Assembly (NCBI GenBank): GCA_019418605.1
Contig: DYBN01000064.1
Span: 1-64,000, forward strand
DNA: 64,000 nt
Source: Sutterella sp.
GTDB taxonomy: Bacteria > Pseudomonadota > Gammaproteobacteria > Burkholderiales > Burkholderiaceae_F
Direction of reading: 5' to 3'
A model generated the notes under the pieces. That model was not told the origin of the DNA. It worked only from the letters and a program-made list of their open reading frames with translations, and made no database searches. A program made the position numbers and the translations under genes. Shown piece by piece: positions 33,313 to 42,772 of the stretch (its first letter is position 1; the number at the start of each line of letters is the position of its first letter).

Positions 33313-34767
33313 ATGACGCAAGCCACCGGCTGGAACATCAGGACGCTTCTGCGCGCGCTCGGCGACGAGCTCATCGAGGTGCGCGGCAACTCGGGCGTGG
33401 TCTTGGGCGAGATCACGACCGACAGCCGCCGCATCAGCAAAAACTGCGTCTTCATCGCCATAAAGGGCGAGCGCTTTGACGGGCACGACTTTGTCGTGCA
33501 GGCCGCGCACGCAGGCGCGGGCGTCGTGATCGTTGAGCGCTGGCAGCAAACGAGCTGCACGCAGGTGCTCGTGCGCGACTGCGTCGAAGCCTTCGGGCGG
33601 CTTGCGGCGGCCTGGCGCGCGCAGTTTTGCATTCCGCTCATTTGCGTGGCGGGCAGCAACGGCAAAACCACCACCACGCAGATGATCGCCTCGATCCTTA
33701 GGACCGCCTGCGGGGAAGACGCCATTGTCGCCACGCAGGGCAACTACAACAACCACATCGGCGTGCCGCAGATGCTGCTGCGGCTGTCTTCATCGACCAA
33801 GGCCGCCGTGATTGAAGCGGGCATCAGCCACCCCGGAGAGATGGCGCGCTTGGTCTCCTGGATTCGTCCGACCGTGACGGTGATCACGAACGCGCAGCGC
33901 GAGCACCAGGAGTTTTTGGACGGCGTTGAGGCAAGCGCCCGCGAAAACGGGCTGGCGCTTGTGGCGCTCTCGGCGAAGGGAACGGCGGTGCTGCCCGCCA
34001 AAGACGCCTCTTCGCACATCTGGCTTGATCTCGTGCGCGCCCGCGGCTGCAAGCTTTTGACGTACGCCGAAGGCGAGCCCGGGAACGCGTGCGTGACGGT
34101 TTCGGGGCACCCGGGGGAGGAGGCAATCACAATTTGCCGCCGGATTGACGGCTTTGAAGAGGGCGAGGCGCTTGAGGCCATCGAAAAGACCGCGGGCGGC
34201 CCCTGCCAGAGGCTCTCCTCGGTTTTAAAGCTGCCCGGGCGCCATGCGCGGCACGATGCGGCCGCCGCTGCCGCCGCCTCCTTTGCGATCGGCGTCAAGC
34301 CCGAGGCGATTGCGCGAGGCTTGGCCGACTTCAAGCCCGTGGCGGGCCGCGGCGTGCACTACGTGCTGCGCAACGGGGCGATTTTGATTGACGAGGCTTA
34401 CAATGCCAACCCCGACAGCATGCGGGCGGCCATCGACGTGCTCGCGCAGATGCCGGGCCCGCGCGTGCTCATTGCTGGCGACATGGGCGAGACGGGCGAG
34501 GGGGCGCAGGCCTATCACGCCGAGGTGGGCGAGTACGCAAAACAATGCGGGGTGGACCGGCTGCTGGCCGTGGGACCCCTGATGCAGGCTGCCGTGACGG
34601 CCTTCGGGTCCGGGGCGCGGCACTTTGACACGATTGAGGATCTGATTCATGCCGCGCGGGTGAGCGCGCAGACGCCCGGCACGCTTTTGGTCAAGGCCTC
34701 CAACTACGTGGGGCTCTCGGCGGTGGTCGAGGCAATCAAGACCGCGATGTCGGCCAAGCGCATGTAG
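33313..34767 (+). CDS. murF: UDP-MurNAc-tripeptide:D-Ala-D-Ala ligase
   Basis: A 484-residue Mur ligase that adds D-Ala-D-Ala. TDSRRISKNCVFIAIKGERFDGHDF is the N-domain pattern, AGSNGKTTTTQMI the P-loop, and LIDEAYNANPDSMRAAID the C-domain motif. I use the ATG at 33313; a TTG at 33295 overlapping the murE stop would add six residues and couple the two genes. Neither start has a strong Shine-Dalgarno. Confidence 0.93.
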   Translation: MTQATGWNIRTLLRALGDELIEVRGNSGVVLGEITTDSRRISKNCVFIAIKGERFDGHDFVVQAAHAGAGVVIVERWQQTSCTQVLVRDCVEAFGRLAAAWRAQFCIPLICVAGSNGKTTTTQMIASILRTACGEDAIVATQGNYNNHIGVPQMLLRLSSSTKAAVIEAGISHPGEMARLVSWIRPTVTVITNAQREHQEFLDGVEASARENGLALVALSAKGTAVLPAKDASSHIWLDLVRARGCKLLTYAEGEPGNACVTVSGHPGEEAITICRRIDGFEEGEALEAIEKTAGGPCQRLSSVLKLPGRHARHDAAAAAAASFAIGVKPEAIARGLADFKPVAGRGVHYVLRNGAILIDEAYNANPDSMRAAIDVLAQMPGPRVLIAGDMGETGEGAQAYHAEVGEYAKQCGVDRLLAVGPLMQAAVTAFGSGARHFDTIEDLIHAARVSAQTPGTLLVKASNYVGLSAVVEAIKTAMSAKRM

Positions 34768-34826
34768 GCCGGGGAGGGGTGAAAATCGCGGCGCGCTCGC
34801 CTTTTCTCGATTTTTCCTTTTTTCTT

Positions 34827-34871
34827 TTCGGGGCCGCTGTAGCCCGCCTGCGGCCCGAAGCTTCGTTTTTT
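34827..34871 (+). terminator. Terminator-like hairpin between murF and mraY
   Basis: TTCGGGGCCGC (34827-34837) pairs with GCGGCCCGAA (34850-34859), with one bulged G. TTTTTT follows at 34866-34871 and more T-rich sequence after that. The 201-base murF-mraY gap is one of the largest in the cluster. It may split the operon or act as an attenuator. Confidence 0.5.
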
Positions 34872-34968
34872 CGCTTTCTTTTTTTCTGCCCGCGCTTGCG
34901 TTAGATGCAAAGCGCACGCCGTGCACCCGCCTAAAAAAGGCGCCCGCGCACAGAGACACGTTTGATCC

Positions 34969-36123
34969 ATGCTTTTAACGTTTTTTCAATGGCTCTCTGA
35001 AGACATCCGTTTTTTCAGCGTCTTCAACTACCTCAGCCTCAGGGCGGTGATGGCCGCGCTCACGGCCATGGCCATCGGCTTTTGTGCGGGCCCCGCGGTG
35101 ATTCGCGAGCTTAAAAAATTGCGCATCGGGCAGGCCGTGCGCAGCTACGGGCCCAAGTCGCACTTGGTCAAGGACGGCACGCCCACGATGGGCGGCGTCT
35201 TGATTCTGGTCTCAATCGGCATCTCGTCGCTTTTGTGGATGGACCTCTCCAACCGCTTTGTCTGGGTCGTGCTCTTTGTGACGCTGGGCTACGGCTTTGT
35301 GGGCTGGAGCGACGACTACCGCAAGGTGGTGCACCACGACCCCAAGGGGATGAGCGCGAGGGAAAAGTTCGGCTGGCAGAGCCTCATCGGCTTTGTTGCC
35401 GCGGTCTACCTTGCCTTTGCCGTGTCCATGCCCGAGAACACGCACGTGGGCTCGATGATTCTTGCCTGGATTGAAAACGGCTTTGAGATGCAGCAGCTCG
35501 ACAAGCTGGCGCTCACCGTTCCCTTTTTCAAGCAGATCGCCTTTCCGTTCGGCGTCTGGGGCTTCATCGTGCTCACCTACATCGTGATCGTGGGCACGTC
35601 AAATGCGGTGAACCTCACCGACGGCCTCGACGGTCTGGCGATCATGCCCTGCGTGATGGTGGGCTCGGCCCTGGGGATCTTCGCCTACGTGGTCGGGCGC
35701 CCCGACTTTTCCGAGTACCTGTACTTTGAATACATTCCGGGCGCGGGCGAGCTGGTCGTCGTGGCGGCTGCCATCGCGGGCGCGGGGCTTGCCTTCTTGT
35801 GGTTTAACTGCTACCCCGCGCAGGTCTTCATGGGAGACGTGGGAGCGCTTGCCCTGGGCGGCGCCCTGGGCACGATTGCCGTCATCACGCGTCAGGAGAT
35901 CGTGCTTGCGATCATGGGCGGCATCTTTGTCGTTGAGACCGTCTCGGTGATGATTCAAACCACGTACTTTCGGCTCACGCACGGCAAGCGCTTCTTTCTC
36001 ATGGCCCCGATTCACCACCACTTTGAATTAAAGGGTTGGAAGGAGACGCAGGTCGTCGTGCGCTTTTGGATCATCACCTTTATTCTGGTGCTCATCGGCT
36101 TGAGCACCCTCAAGATTCGCTAG
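34969..36123 (+). CDS. mraY: Phospho-MurNAc-pentapeptide translocase
   Basis: A 384-residue polytopic membrane enzyme (about ten helices) that makes lipid I from UDP-MurNAc-pentapeptide and undecaprenyl phosphate. GTPTMGGVLIL, the aspartate-rich GWSDDYRK, SNAVNLTDGLDGLA, FMGDVGALALGG and APIHHHFELKGW are the defining motifs. The ATG at 34969 has a poor Shine-Dalgarno. The preceding gap carries the terminator-like hairpin described above. Confidence 0.95.
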   Translation: MLLTFFQWLSEDIRFFSVFNYLSLRAVMAALTAMAIGFCAGPAVIRELKKLRIGQAVRSYGPKSHLVKDGTPTMGGVLILVSIGISSLLWMDLSNRFVWVVLFVTLGYGFVGWSDDYRKVVHHDPKGMSAREKFGWQSLIGFVAAVYLAFAVSMPENTHVGSMILAWIENGFEMQQLDKLALTVPFFKQIAFPFGVWGFIVLTYIVIVGTSNAVNLTDGLDGLAIMPCVMVGSALGIFAYVVGRPDFSEYLYFEYIPGAGELVVVAAAIAGAGLAFLWFNCYPAQVFMGDVGALALGGALGTIAVITRQEIVLAIMGGIFVVETVSVMIQTTYFRLTHGKRFFLMAPIHHHFELKGWKETQVVVRFWIITFILVLIGLSTLKIR

Positions 36124-36206
36124 CGGCGCACGGGCGCACGGGAAAAGACCGGCGAAGGCCGGTCAAAACGAACAATTTGCAAAGACGTCGACGGGAGCAG
36201 CAAGGC

Positions 36207-37757
36207 ATGCGGTTTGAAAACGGGAAAAAGGCTTTGGTGTTGGGCGCGGGCGCCTCGGGCGCAGCCTCGGCCCGGTTTCTCTTTCGCCGCGGCTGGACGG
36301 TGACGGTGGCCGATACGCGCAAGGACCCTCCCGCGGCAAAGGATTTGCAGAATCAGGGCATTGCGTTTTCAGGGGGCGGCTTTGATGCTGCCATGCTCGA
36401 AGGCGTCTCGCTTTTGGTTTTAAGTCCCGGGCTGTCGCCTGAATTTTCGGCCGCCGCCCCGCTTGTTGCCGCAGCGCGCGAGCGCGGCATCGATACCGCG
36501 GGCGAAATTGAGCTCTTTGCCCGAGAATTAAAGAGGCTTGCGGCCTTTCGGGCCTACCGCCCGGTGGTGATCGGCATTACCGGCACCAACGGCAAGACGA
36601 CCACGACCACGATCGTGGGCAAGATGGCCGCGGCGGCCGGAAAAAGCGTGTGCGTGGCGGGCAACATCGGGCCCAATGCCGTCGCTGAGCTCGACAGCCG
36701 CTTGGTTGCCAACGAGCTGCCCGACGTGTGGGTGCTTGAGCTTTCAAGCTTTCAGCTGCAGACAACCGAGAGTCTTTGCTGCAGCGCGGCCGCTTTTTTA
36801 AATCTCACCGAGGATCACGTCGACTGGCACGGGTCTCTTCAAGCTTATGCCGAAGCCAAGCGCAAAATCTTTTCGCCCACGACGCGGCGCGTGCTCAACG
36901 GCGAAGACCCCGAGGTGATGCGCTCGGCCGAGGGCGTCTCGTCCGATCTGGTGGATGTGTTTGCCGACGCCGATCCCGACGGGCCAGGCCAGTGGGGAAT
37001 TACCCGCGAGGGCGGCATTGAGTGGCTCTCCTACATGGGGCACGCGCCGGTTGCGAAAACGAAGGCTGCGATGCTTGCGGCCGAGCCCGTGGAAAAGACG
37101 CTTTTAATGCCGGTGGAGGCGCTTCAAATCCGCGGACGCCACAACGCGATGAATGCGCTCGCTGCGCTCGCGCTTGCCACGGCCGCAGGCATTGCCCTGG
37201 GGCCGGCCCTGGCGGTATTAAAGAGCTACAAGGGCGAAGCGCACCGCGTGCAGAGCGTGCTTGAAGCGGGCGGCATTGAATTTATCGACGACAGCAAGGG
37301 CACCAACGTGGGAGCCACGCGCGCCGCGCTTGAAGGCCTTGGAAAGACGGGCCGCAGATGCTCGATCATTTTGGGGGGCGACGGCAAGGGACAGGATTTT
37401 GCGCCGCTATCCGACGTGCTCGGGCGCTGGGCCCTGCACGCCGTGACAATCGGGCGCGATGCGCCGCGCCTGCGCGAGGTGCTCAGTGAGTCCGGCGTTC
37501 CTTTTGAGGAAGCCGGAAGCGACTTTGAGCGCGCCGTGGACCTCGCGTGGGAGGCGGCCTTAAAGGAAAAAGAGGCTGATCCCTCAAGCCGCCCCGTCGT
37601 GCTTTTGTCTCCTGCGTGCGCAAGCTGGGACATGTTTCGCGACTATGCCGAGCGAAGCGCGCGCTTTGTTGCGCGCGCGCGGCACCTTGCCGCAGCGCAC
37701 GAGGCCGCTGTTCAATCCCCGGGCGAGGATGCTTGCGCGGGAGAGGAGGGCGCGTGA
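36207..37757 (+). CDS. murD: UDP-MurNAc-L-Ala:D-Glu ligase
   Basis: A 516-residue Mur ligase adding D-glutamate. ALVLGAGASGAASARF is the UDP-binding N-domain, GITGTNGKTTTTTIVGK the P-loop, ELSSFQLQ and LNLTEDHVDWH the central domain, and DDSKGTNVGAT with ILGGDGKGQDF the C-domain. It is about 75 residues longer than E. coli MurD, including an Ala/Glu-rich tail. The ATG at 36207 follows GGGAG. The stop overlaps ftsW as TGATG. Confidence 0.94.
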   Translation: MRFENGKKALVLGAGASGAASARFLFRRGWTVTVADTRKDPPAAKDLQNQGIAFSGGGFDAAMLEGVSLLVLSPGLSPEFSAAAPLVAAARERGIDTAGEIELFARELKRLAAFRAYRPVVIGITGTNGKTTTTTIVGKMAAAAGKSVCVAGNIGPNAVAELDSRLVANELPDVWVLELSSFQLQTTESLCCSAAAFLNLTEDHVDWHGSLQAYAEAKRKIFSPTTRRVLNGEDPEVMRSAEGVSSDLVDVFADADPDGPGQWGITREGGIEWLSYMGHAPVAKTKAAMLAAEPVEKTLLMPVEALQIRGRHNAMNALAALALATAAGIALGPALAVLKSYKGEAHRVQSVLEAGGIEFIDDSKGTNVGATRAALEGLGKTGRRCSIILGGDGKGQDFAPLSDVLGRWALHAVTIGRDAPRLREVLSESGVPFEEAGSDFERAVDLAWEAALKEKEADPSSRPVVLLSPACASWDMFRDYAERSARFVARARHLAAAHEAAVQSPGEDACAGEEGA

Positions 37758-38989
37758 TGTTTGCCTTCGGACGCTCCCGGCGGCAGCAGGCCGCAAGCGG
37801 CGCCTACCGCGCCTGGACCGACGAGCCCGTGCTGCGCGGGCGCGCCTCGGCCGTCAAGCCCGACGGCACCGACTGGGTGGTGGTCTTTATCGTCGCGGCG
37901 CTTTTGTCGCTTGGCACCCTCATGGTCTATTCGGCCTCGATTTCGCTTGCCGACAGCCCCAAGTACAACACGACGCCCTACCACTTTCTCGTGCGGCATC
38001 TCATGTACATCGGCATGAGCCTTGCGGCGGGCTACGTCGTCTACCGCATTCCGATGCGCGTCTGGAACAAGCTCGCCCCCGTTCTGGTGGCAGGCGCCGT
38101 TCTTCTCTTGATGCTCGTGCTCGTGCCCGGCGTGGGAAAGTCCGTGAACGGCTCGCGGCGCTGGATTGAGCTTGGCGTCATCAGCCTGCAGGTGACGGAG
38201 GTGGCCAAGTTTGCGGCCGTTGTGGGGGCGGCCTACTTCACCGTGCAGCGCCAGGACTTCATGCACTCCTTTACAAAGGGGCTCGTCCCCATGGCGTGTG
38301 TGATGTGCGTGGTCTCGGCCTTGATCAGTCTGCAGCCCGATTTGGGGGCCATCATGGTGATCGTGTGCATTGCCATGGGCGTGCTCTTTCTCGGGGGCCT
38401 CAACATGCGCATCTTCGTCGTGGTGAGCGTGGCGGTGGTGGTCGTCGTGGCGCTCATGATCTACGACTCTCCCTGGAGACTGCAGCGCGTGATGGCCTAC
38501 CTTGACCCTTGGAGCAGCGAGTATGCCTTGGACAAGGGCTATCAGCTGAGCCACTCGCTCATTGCCTTCGGGCGCGGCGAGTTTTTGGGCGTGGGGCTGG
38601 GAGCGTCGGTTGAGAAGCTGCACTATTTGCCGGAGGCGCACACCGACTTCATTTTGGCCGTCGTGGGCGAGGAGCTTGGCTTTGTGGGCGTGGTGACCAC
38701 GCTTGCGGCCTACTACTGGCTTGTGCGCCGCGCCTTTGCCATCGGGCGGCAGGCGATCAAGCTTGACCGCGTCTTCTCGGGCCTTGTGGCCGAGGGCGTG
38801 GGCATCTGGATCGGCGTGCAGGTGGTCATCAATGCGGGCGTTGCCACAGGACTCTTTCCCACCAAGGGGCTCACGCTGCCCTTGATGAGCTACGGCGGCT
38901 CCTCGCTCATGGCTACAATTGCCGCCATCGCCCTGCTGCTTCGCACCGACCGGGAAAACCGCATTCTGATGCGCGGCGGCAAGGTCTAA
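37757..38989 (+). CDS. ftsW: Septal peptidoglycan glycosyltransferase FtsW
   Basis: A 410-residue SEDS-family membrane protein (about ten helices) that polymerises lipid II at the septum with FtsI. LMVYSASI in the first helix, NGSRRWIELG, LQPDLGAIMVI, YLPEAHTDFILAVVGEELGF and TKGLTLPLMSYGGSS are SEDS signatures. A cytoplasmic N-terminal part of about 45 residues precedes the first helix. The ATG overlaps the murD stop; other in-frame starts lie inside murD. Confidence 0.94.
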   Translation: MFAFGRSRRQQAASGAYRAWTDEPVLRGRASAVKPDGTDWVVVFIVAALLSLGTLMVYSASISLADSPKYNTTPYHFLVRHLMYIGMSLAAGYVVYRIPMRVWNKLAPVLVAGAVLLLMLVLVPGVGKSVNGSRRWIELGVISLQVTEVAKFAAVVGAAYFTVQRQDFMHSFTKGLVPMACVMCVVSALISLQPDLGAIMVIVCIAMGVLFLGGLNMRIFVVVSVAVVVVVALMIYDSPWRLQRVMAYLDPWSSEYALDKGYQLSHSLIAFGRGEFLGVGLGASVEKLHYLPEAHTDFILAVVGEELGFVGVVTTLAAYYWLVRRAFAIGRQAIKLDRVFSGLVAEGVGIWIGVQVVINAGVATGLFPTKGLTLPLMSYGGSSLMATIAAIALLLRTDRENRILMRGGKV

Positions 38990-39068
38990 AACGTCCGCAC
39001 TTGCTTTTGCGGCAGCAGGCCTTAAGGCGCTTTTTTTACCGCTTCTTTTGTCACGCAGATTTTCTCTT

Positions 39069-40178
39069 ATGAGCCAACAGCACCCCAAGCATCTTCTCAT
39101 CAGCGCCGCCGGAACCGGCGGGCACGTCATGCCGGGACTTGCCGTGGCCCGGGAATTGAAGAGCCGCGGCTGGCGCGTGAGCTGGATCGGCACGCAGACC
39201 GGCATGGAGGGAGGCTTGGTCGCGGGCGACGCGATCGACTTTACGGGCCTTGACTTTCAGGGCGTGCGGGGAAAAGGGCTCGTCGGGATGGTCAAGGGCC
39301 TGGTAAAGCTTTTCCTAGCGGGCCGCAAGGCGCAGGAGGTCATCGCCCGCATGCGGCCCGACGTGCTCTTTACGACGGGAGGCTACGTGGCGGTTCCCGT
39401 CTGCAAAGGCGCCAAAAAATGCGGCACGCCCGTCGTGCTCATGAACTGCGACGCTGATCTGTTGCTCTCAAGCAAGATGGTCATGGATCAGGCCGTGGCC
39501 GTTGCCTGCGGCTTTGCGGGGTCGGCTCGCTCGGCCTCCGGTCCCAAGGGGCGCATCACGGGCAACCCCGTGCGCGCCGAAATCGAAGCGCTCGAAGCGC
39601 CCGAGGAAAGGCTTGCGGGCCGCACGGGGCCGCTTCGGCTTTTGGTCTTCGGGGGCAGCCTCGGCGCGCAGGTGTTAAACGAAACCGTGCCGCGGGCGCT
39701 TGCGCTTTTTGACGATGACAAGCGGCCCGTCGTCGTGCACCAGACGGGCGCCAAAAACGTCGAGGCGGTTCGCTCGCTTTACAAAGACTTGGGCGTGCAG
39801 GCCGAGGTCACGGGCTTTATCCACGACATGGCGCGCGCCTATCGCGAAAGCGACATCGTGCTGTGCCGCTCCGGGGCGATGACGGTAAGCGAGCTTTGCG
39901 CCGCGGGCGCAGCGAGCATTCTCGTGCCCTTTGTGGTGAAGACCACGAACCATCAGTTGGGCAATGCGCGCTACATGGCGCAAAACGGCGCGGCGGTCTT
40001 GCTCGAGCAGCACCAGCTCACGCCCGAGCACCTCTTCGGGCTTTTGATGAGCATGAAGCGCGAGAAAATCCTCGAGATGGCCCAAACGGCGCGCTCGCTT
40101 GCCCGCGCGCACGCTGCGGCCGCCGTCAGCGACATGATCGAAGAAGCGGCGGGCTCGGGCCGCGAGGAGCGCCTTTGA
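39069..40178 (+). CDS. murG: UDP-GlcNAc:lipid I GlcNAc transferase
   Basis: A 369-residue peripheral membrane GT-B enzyme making lipid II. SAAGTGGHVMPGLAVA is the N-domain glycine-rich loop (family GGTGGH), TTGGYVAVPV a further motif, and FGGSLGAQVLNETVP and CRSGAMTVSELCAAG form the UDP-GlcNAc-binding C-domain. The first glycine-rich loop reads AAGTGGH rather than AGGTGGH. The ATG at 39069 is used; ftsW is 79 bases upstream. Confidence 0.94.
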   Translation: MSQQHPKHLLISAAGTGGHVMPGLAVARELKSRGWRVSWIGTQTGMEGGLVAGDAIDFTGLDFQGVRGKGLVGMVKGLVKLFLAGRKAQEVIARMRPDVLFTTGGYVAVPVCKGAKKCGTPVVLMNCDADLLLSSKMVMDQAVAVACGFAGSARSASGPKGRITGNPVRAEIEALEAPEERLAGRTGPLRLLVFGGSLGAQVLNETVPRALALFDDDKRPVVVHQTGAKNVEAVRSLYKDLGVQAEVTGFIHDMARAYRESDIVLCRSGAMTVSELCAAGAASILVPFVVKTTNHQLGNARYMAQNGAAVLLEQHQLTPEHLFGLLMSMKREKILEMAQTARSLARAHAAAAVSDMIEEAAGSGREERL

Positions 40179-40242
40179 AGGCCCCTCCCCGGGAAAAGAA
40201 AACGGATACTTCAACACACGTCAACAGGATTGTGCTCTTCGT

Positions 40243-41640
40243 ATGAAATTCATGGTCAAGCACCTGCACTTTGTCGGCATCGGCGGCACGGGCATGTGCG
40301 GCATTGCCGAGGTGCTTCTTAATCTGGGCTACACGGTTTCGGGTTCCGACCTTGCGTCTTCTCCCGTCACCGAGCGGCTGCGCGCGCTCGGCGCCGTGGT
40401 CTACGAGGGGCACGACGCCCGCAACATCGCCGGGGCCGATGCGCTTGTCATTTCAAGCGCCGTGCACGAAGACAACCCCGAGGTGGCCGCGGCCCGCGCT
40501 GCGCACATTCCGGTCGTGCCGCGCGCCGTGATGCTTGCCGAACTCATGCGGCTGCGCCGCGGCATCGCCATTGCGGGCACCCACGGCAAGACCACGACCA
40601 CGTCGCTTACCACCGCCCTGCTGGCTGCGGGCGGCATGGATCCCACCTACGTGATCGGCGGCAGGCTCAATAGTTCGGGCGCCAACGCGCGGTTGGGCGG
40701 GGGCGAATACCTCGTGGCCGAGGCCGATGAGTCCGACGCCTCCTTTTTAAACCTCATGCCCGTCATTGCGGCCGTCACCAACATCGACGCCGACCATATG
40801 GACACCTACGGGCACGATTTTGAGCGGCTCAAGAAGGCCTTTGCGGACTTCATCGCGCGGCTTCCCTTTTACGGCGTGGCGGTGCTTTGCACCGACGACG
40901 CCAACGTGCGCTCGATTGTTCCCATGATCAGCCGCCGCGTCGTCGCCTACGGCCTTAACCCGGAGGCGGACGTGCGCGCCGTCGACGTGCGTGCGCAGGG
41001 CACTCGCATGGCCTACACGGTTTTAAGAGACGACCATCGGCCGCTTCCCGTCGTGCTCAACCTTCCGGGCGTGCACAACGTGGTGAATTCTCTGGCGGCC
41101 ATTGCCATTGCCACGCTCGTGGGCGTCTCCGACGAGGCGATCGTGCGGGGACTTGCTGAATTCACGGGTGTGGGCCGGCGCTTTTCCCAGTACGGGGAGC
41201 TTGCCTGCCCCGACGGCTCGGGCACTTTTGCGCTCGTTGACGACTACGGCCACCACCCCCACGAGATGGCGGCCACGATCGCAGCCGCCCGCGGCGCGTG
41301 GCCCGAGAGGCGCCTCGTGCTTGCCTTTCAGCCGCACCGCTACACGAGAACGCGCGACTGCTTTGAGGCCTTTGTCGACGTGCTCAAGGACGTCGACGTG
41401 CTCGTGCTCGCAGACATCTATCCTGCGGGAGAAGAGCCCATTGAGGGCGTCTCCGGCAGGCGCCTTGCCGCGGCTGTCGAGGAGGCAAGCGGCCGCGCCC
41501 CTGTTTTTTGTCCCGACGTGGCCGCCATGCCCGAGACGATTCGCTCGGTGGTGAAGGCCTCCGACGTTGTGCTCACAATGGGCGCGGGCAGCGTCGGGCG
41601 CGTGGCGCCGCGCCTGGCGCAGCTCTGTGGGAAGGCTTGA
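40243..41640 (+). CDS. murC: UDP-MurNAc:L-alanine ligase
   Basis: A 465-residue Mur ligase starting the stem peptide. HFVGIGGTGMCGIAEVL is the N-domain (serine of the usual GGxGMSG replaced by cysteine), IAGTHGKTTTTSLTT the P-loop, EADESDASFL the central domain, and VDDYGHHPHEM the C-domain His motif. Length is normal. It follows murG after 64 bases; the 114 bases to ddl hold nothing clear. Confidence 0.95.
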   Translation: MKFMVKHLHFVGIGGTGMCGIAEVLLNLGYTVSGSDLASSPVTERLRALGAVVYEGHDARNIAGADALVISSAVHEDNPEVAAARAAHIPVVPRAVMLAELMRLRRGIAIAGTHGKTTTTSLTTALLAAGGMDPTYVIGGRLNSSGANARLGGGEYLVAEADESDASFLNLMPVIAAVTNIDADHMDTYGHDFERLKKAFADFIARLPFYGVAVLCTDDANVRSIVPMISRRVVAYGLNPEADVRAVDVRAQGTRMAYTVLRDDHRPLPVVLNLPGVHNVVNSLAAIAIATLVGVSDEAIVRGLAEFTGVGRRFSQYGELACPDGSGTFALVDDYGHHPHEMAATIAAARGAWPERRLVLAFQPHRYTRTRDCFEAFVDVLKDVDVLVLADIYPAGEEPIEGVSGRRLAAAVEEASGRAPVFCPDVAAMPETIRSVVKASDVVLTMGAGSVGRVAPRLAQLCGKA

Positions 41641-41754
41641 AAAACCCCGGGCAGGAATCTCCCGCCATTGAAGCATGCGCTTTGGGCCGGAACAAAAAGA
41701 ATAGGCAAAACAAAAGCAAAACAAAGGCAAAACAATTGAGGAGAACTTCAGGCA

Positions 41755-42741
41755 ATGCAGTTTGATACAGTCGATCCCGCCCGTTTGGGGCGCGTCGCGG
41801 TGCTCATGGGCGGCATGAGTCCCGAGCGGGAGGTGTCGCTCTTGAGCGGCCGGGGCGTGCTTGAAGCGCTCCTCTCAAAGGGCGTGGATGCCAAGGGCTT
41901 TGATCCGGCCGTAGAGCCCATTGAATCCCTGCGGGGAAACTTTGACAGGGTCTTTATTGCGCTGCATGGGCGCTTTGGCGAAGACGGGTCGGTTCAGGGG
42001 GTGCTGGAGTACCTGCAGATCCCTTATACGGGCCCCGGCGTGTGCGCAAGCGCCGTCGCGATGAACAAGGCGCTTACCCGCACGATTTGGGCGGCCGGAG
42101 GGCTGCCCGTGGCGAAGGGCCTTGCGCTTTCCGCGGGCGGCAGGCCTGAGGAGGGGGCGGGCAAGGTGCTTCAGGCCCTTGGGGGCGACGTTGTCGTCAA
42201 GCCCGTCTCCGACGGCTCGTCGCTTGGCGTCACGAGACTCAAGGGGGCGGGGCTTTCCGAGATTTCCGCGGCGCTTGCCAAGGCGCAGGACTTTCACGAG
42301 GGCGTTCTTGTTGAAGAGCGCATCTTCGGGCGCGAGCTGACGGTGGCCATTGTCGACGGCAAGGCGCTTCCCATCATTGAAATCAAGGCGCCCGAGGGCG
42401 ACTACGACTACCACAACAAGTACTTTGGCAATGCGGTCGTCTACGACTGCCCGGCCGCGCTTGATAAAGACACGGCCGCACGCGTTGCCCGCGCCTCGGA
42501 AGAGGCCTTTGCCGCCCTTGGCGCCCGCGGCTGGGGGCGCGTGGACGTGATGCTCCGAGACGACGGCTCCTTTGTGCTTCTTGAACTCAACACAAGCCCT
42601 GGGATGACGCCGCACTCGCTTGTGCCGATGGCCGCGCGCGCCTTGGGCGTTGACTACGCGGGCCTTTGCATGCATCTGGCCGCGCACGCCGCGCTCGACC
42701 ACGTGCTACAACAAGCGCCAAAAGCGCCGAAAGCGGCCTGA
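41755..42741 (+). CDS. ddl: D-alanine:D-alanine ligase
   Basis: A 328-residue ATP-grasp enzyme making the D-Ala-D-Ala dipeptide used by MurF. VAVLMGGMSPEREVSLLSG, HGRFGEDGSVQGVLEYL, VVKPVSDGSSLGVT, EERIFGRELTVAI and ELNTSPGMTPHSLVP show the D-Ala-binding and ATP/Mg sites. The Tyr of the omega loop (YDYHNKYF) fits D-Ala rather than D-lactate as acceptor. ftsQ starts 32 bases downstream. Confidence 0.94.
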   Translation: MQFDTVDPARLGRVAVLMGGMSPEREVSLLSGRGVLEALLSKGVDAKGFDPAVEPIESLRGNFDRVFIALHGRFGEDGSVQGVLEYLQIPYTGPGVCASAVAMNKALTRTIWAAGGLPVAKGLALSAGGRPEEGAGKVLQALGGDVVVKPVSDGSSLGVTRLKGAGLSEISAALAKAQDFHEGVLVEERIFGRELTVAIVDGKALPIIEIKAPEGDYDYHNKYFGNAVVYDCPAALDKDTAARVARASEEAFAALGARGWGRVDVMLRDDGSFVLLELNTSPGMTPHSLVPMAARALGVDYAGLCMHLAAHAALDHVLQQAPKAPKAA

Positions 42742-42772
42742 CAGCGGCCTGACATCGACGGGACGGCGCGCG

